A stretch of 64,000 nucleotides of DNA from positions 1,860,001 through 1,924,000 of the forward strand of contig JAZARR010000078.1 of the NCBI GenBank assembly GCA_037389465.1. The letters run 5' to 3'. The notes beneath the pieces were generated by a model. That model was not told the DNA's origin and did no database searches. It saw only the letters and a list, made by a program, of their open reading frames with translations. Origin of the DNA: Baylisascaris procyonis. Its lineage: Eukaryota; Nematoda; Chromadorea; Rhabditida; Ascarididae. This document shows, piece after piece, positions 63,119-64,000 of this stretch; within the stretch, counting starts at the first letter, position 1, and each line of letters opens with the position of its first letter. The position numbers were made by a program, and so were the translations under genes.

Positions 63119-64000
63119 TTACAGTTTACTAATAAATGCTTTATATAAAAAATTTTTTATTAGAGAAACACTGAGACCTTTGCCCTTACAATTTTTTAGC
63201 AGACCTTTACACTTATTAATAAAGTCTGCCTTAAATGAGTCCAATTTGCTAAATCTATAGACTTAGGAAATTATAAGGTTTTTGTATATGAACAGTGGGA
63301 TGTTACTATCTAGTTGAGTGCATTTATTTACTGAAAAATTAAATTGATCCGTCTTATCATAGACGCTTGACACCGTTACACGTAATATATAAGTTTGAGT
63401 CCAAAAAGTTAGCTGTGCTACCCGCATACATAACCTCAATCTGTAGTGAATCTCCATAAATTAATTTAGCAATACTCTGAAAGTTATCGATATTGAATAT
63501 CAGTAAATCATCAACGTACCTACAACAAGTAGCGTTAAAACGTTAAATTTTGGGATATTTATATTCCATAATGGGCAAGGTGAGAACAACTATATCGGGA
63601 CTTGTATTTCCCGCCATGGGCCCTCCTTTAGTTTGTCTGAAAATGAACCCGCCAAAAGCAACACAATTTTTAGTGACTATAAATTTAATTATTTTCATAA
63701 TTTGTACCCTATCCGAGGCAAGAGAATGACCGTTGAACTCGTAATTGTCTGTGTATTACCACATACTTGGAGGTACGCTTTTTTTGGAATTTTCAAAGCA
63801 CACGTGTGTTAAATAATCCATTGCATCAATGATAACGCCGTATACAAAGTGGAGAAATCGGCAGCCAAAACCGTTAAACTTTAAACAGCAATCTGATTAC
63901 AGCAAGAACTTCGAGCAGATGTACTGCATCAAAAAGCACTATCGGAGACCGCCCTCCCATTGTAGTGCGATTTGCGCTGTCTAAGTACAAGGCAGTGCAT
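63119..64000 (-). pseudogene. reverse transcriptase remnant, Penelope-like or related retroelement
   Basis: On the - strand, RT landmarks occur in the right order but in different frames. Motif A is ADFSTLYTAL at about 63840-63865. A linker includes TDNYEFNGHSLASDR. The QTKGGPM block is at 63615-63635. The catalytic box RYVDDLLIFN lies near 63507-63521 (YVDD at 63507-63518), followed by ANFLDSNLYI. A VYDKTDQFNF and LDSNIP block lies within 63263-63364. A basic region (63122-63250, KLDSFKADFINKC) ends at a TAA. Stops and frameshifts separate the blocks, so the copy is dead. YDK-DFNF and LDSNIP are shared with a widespread family of metazoan retroelement RTs. Penelope-like is my best placement but is not proven. 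The N-terminus runs off the window. Confidence 0.85.
63874..64000 (-). repeat. right arm of the 127-bp inverted repeat (truncated by the window)
   Basis: Exact reverse complement of 59530-59656. It lies immediately upstream, on the - strand, of RT motif A, so it probably covers RT-encoding or 5' sequence. The left arm would then be an inverted partial copy rather than a simple terminal repeat. Confidence 0.95.

Overview
The window looks like nematode genomic DNA. It is AT-rich, with many introns and no operon-like or bacterial structure. Exons are short and bounded by nematode-type splice sites (acceptors mostly TTTCAG or TNCAG, donors GTAAGT, GTGAGT or GTATGT). The two recognisable receptors resemble Caenorhabditis-type neuronal GPCRs. 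The species cannot be named from the sequence alone. All gene models below were assembled by eye from exon translations and splice phases.

Region 1 (1-7000, + strand): the 3' half of a muscarinic-type acetylcholine receptor gene (gar-2-like), as six phase-compatible exons. They encode most of a long third intracellular loop, then TM6, TM7 and a short tail. TM1-TM5 lie outside the window. Region 2 (about 9560-10670, + strand): a paired-like, Q50 homeodomain gene. Two exons are visible, split at the old intron position between homeodomain residues 46 and 47; the start is not located. Region 3 (14176-31238, - strand): a complete or nearly complete secretin-family (class B) GPCR, best matched to the nematode PDF receptor PDFR-1. 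It has 11 phase-compatible exons over 17 kb, 450 residues if the first visible ATG is used. A candidate alternative last exon lies at 13546-13627. Its introns carry a 222-codon open frame on the opposite strand that looks like a serpentine chemoreceptor remnant, and a second cluster of hydrophobic frames.

Region 4 (31239-59405): 28 kb with no convincing gene. It holds microsatellites, G-runs, a CACGTG pair, a Z-DNA-like TG/CATG tract, a tRNA-like remnant and some coding-like fragments without recognisable homology. Region 5 (59406-64000, running off the window): a decayed retroelement on the - strand. Its reverse transcriptase has motif A, a QTKGGPM block and a YVDD box, broken by frameshifts and stops. 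A 127-bp perfect inverted repeat joins 59530-59656 to the window end, a 27-bp tandem array lies beside the left arm, and a hammerhead-ribozyme-like core lies 3' of the RT. Together these suggest a Penelope-like element.

The two receptors and the homeobox gene would all fit neuronal functions (cholinergic signalling, neuropeptide signalling and cell identity), but nothing in the sequence shows that they are co-regulated.
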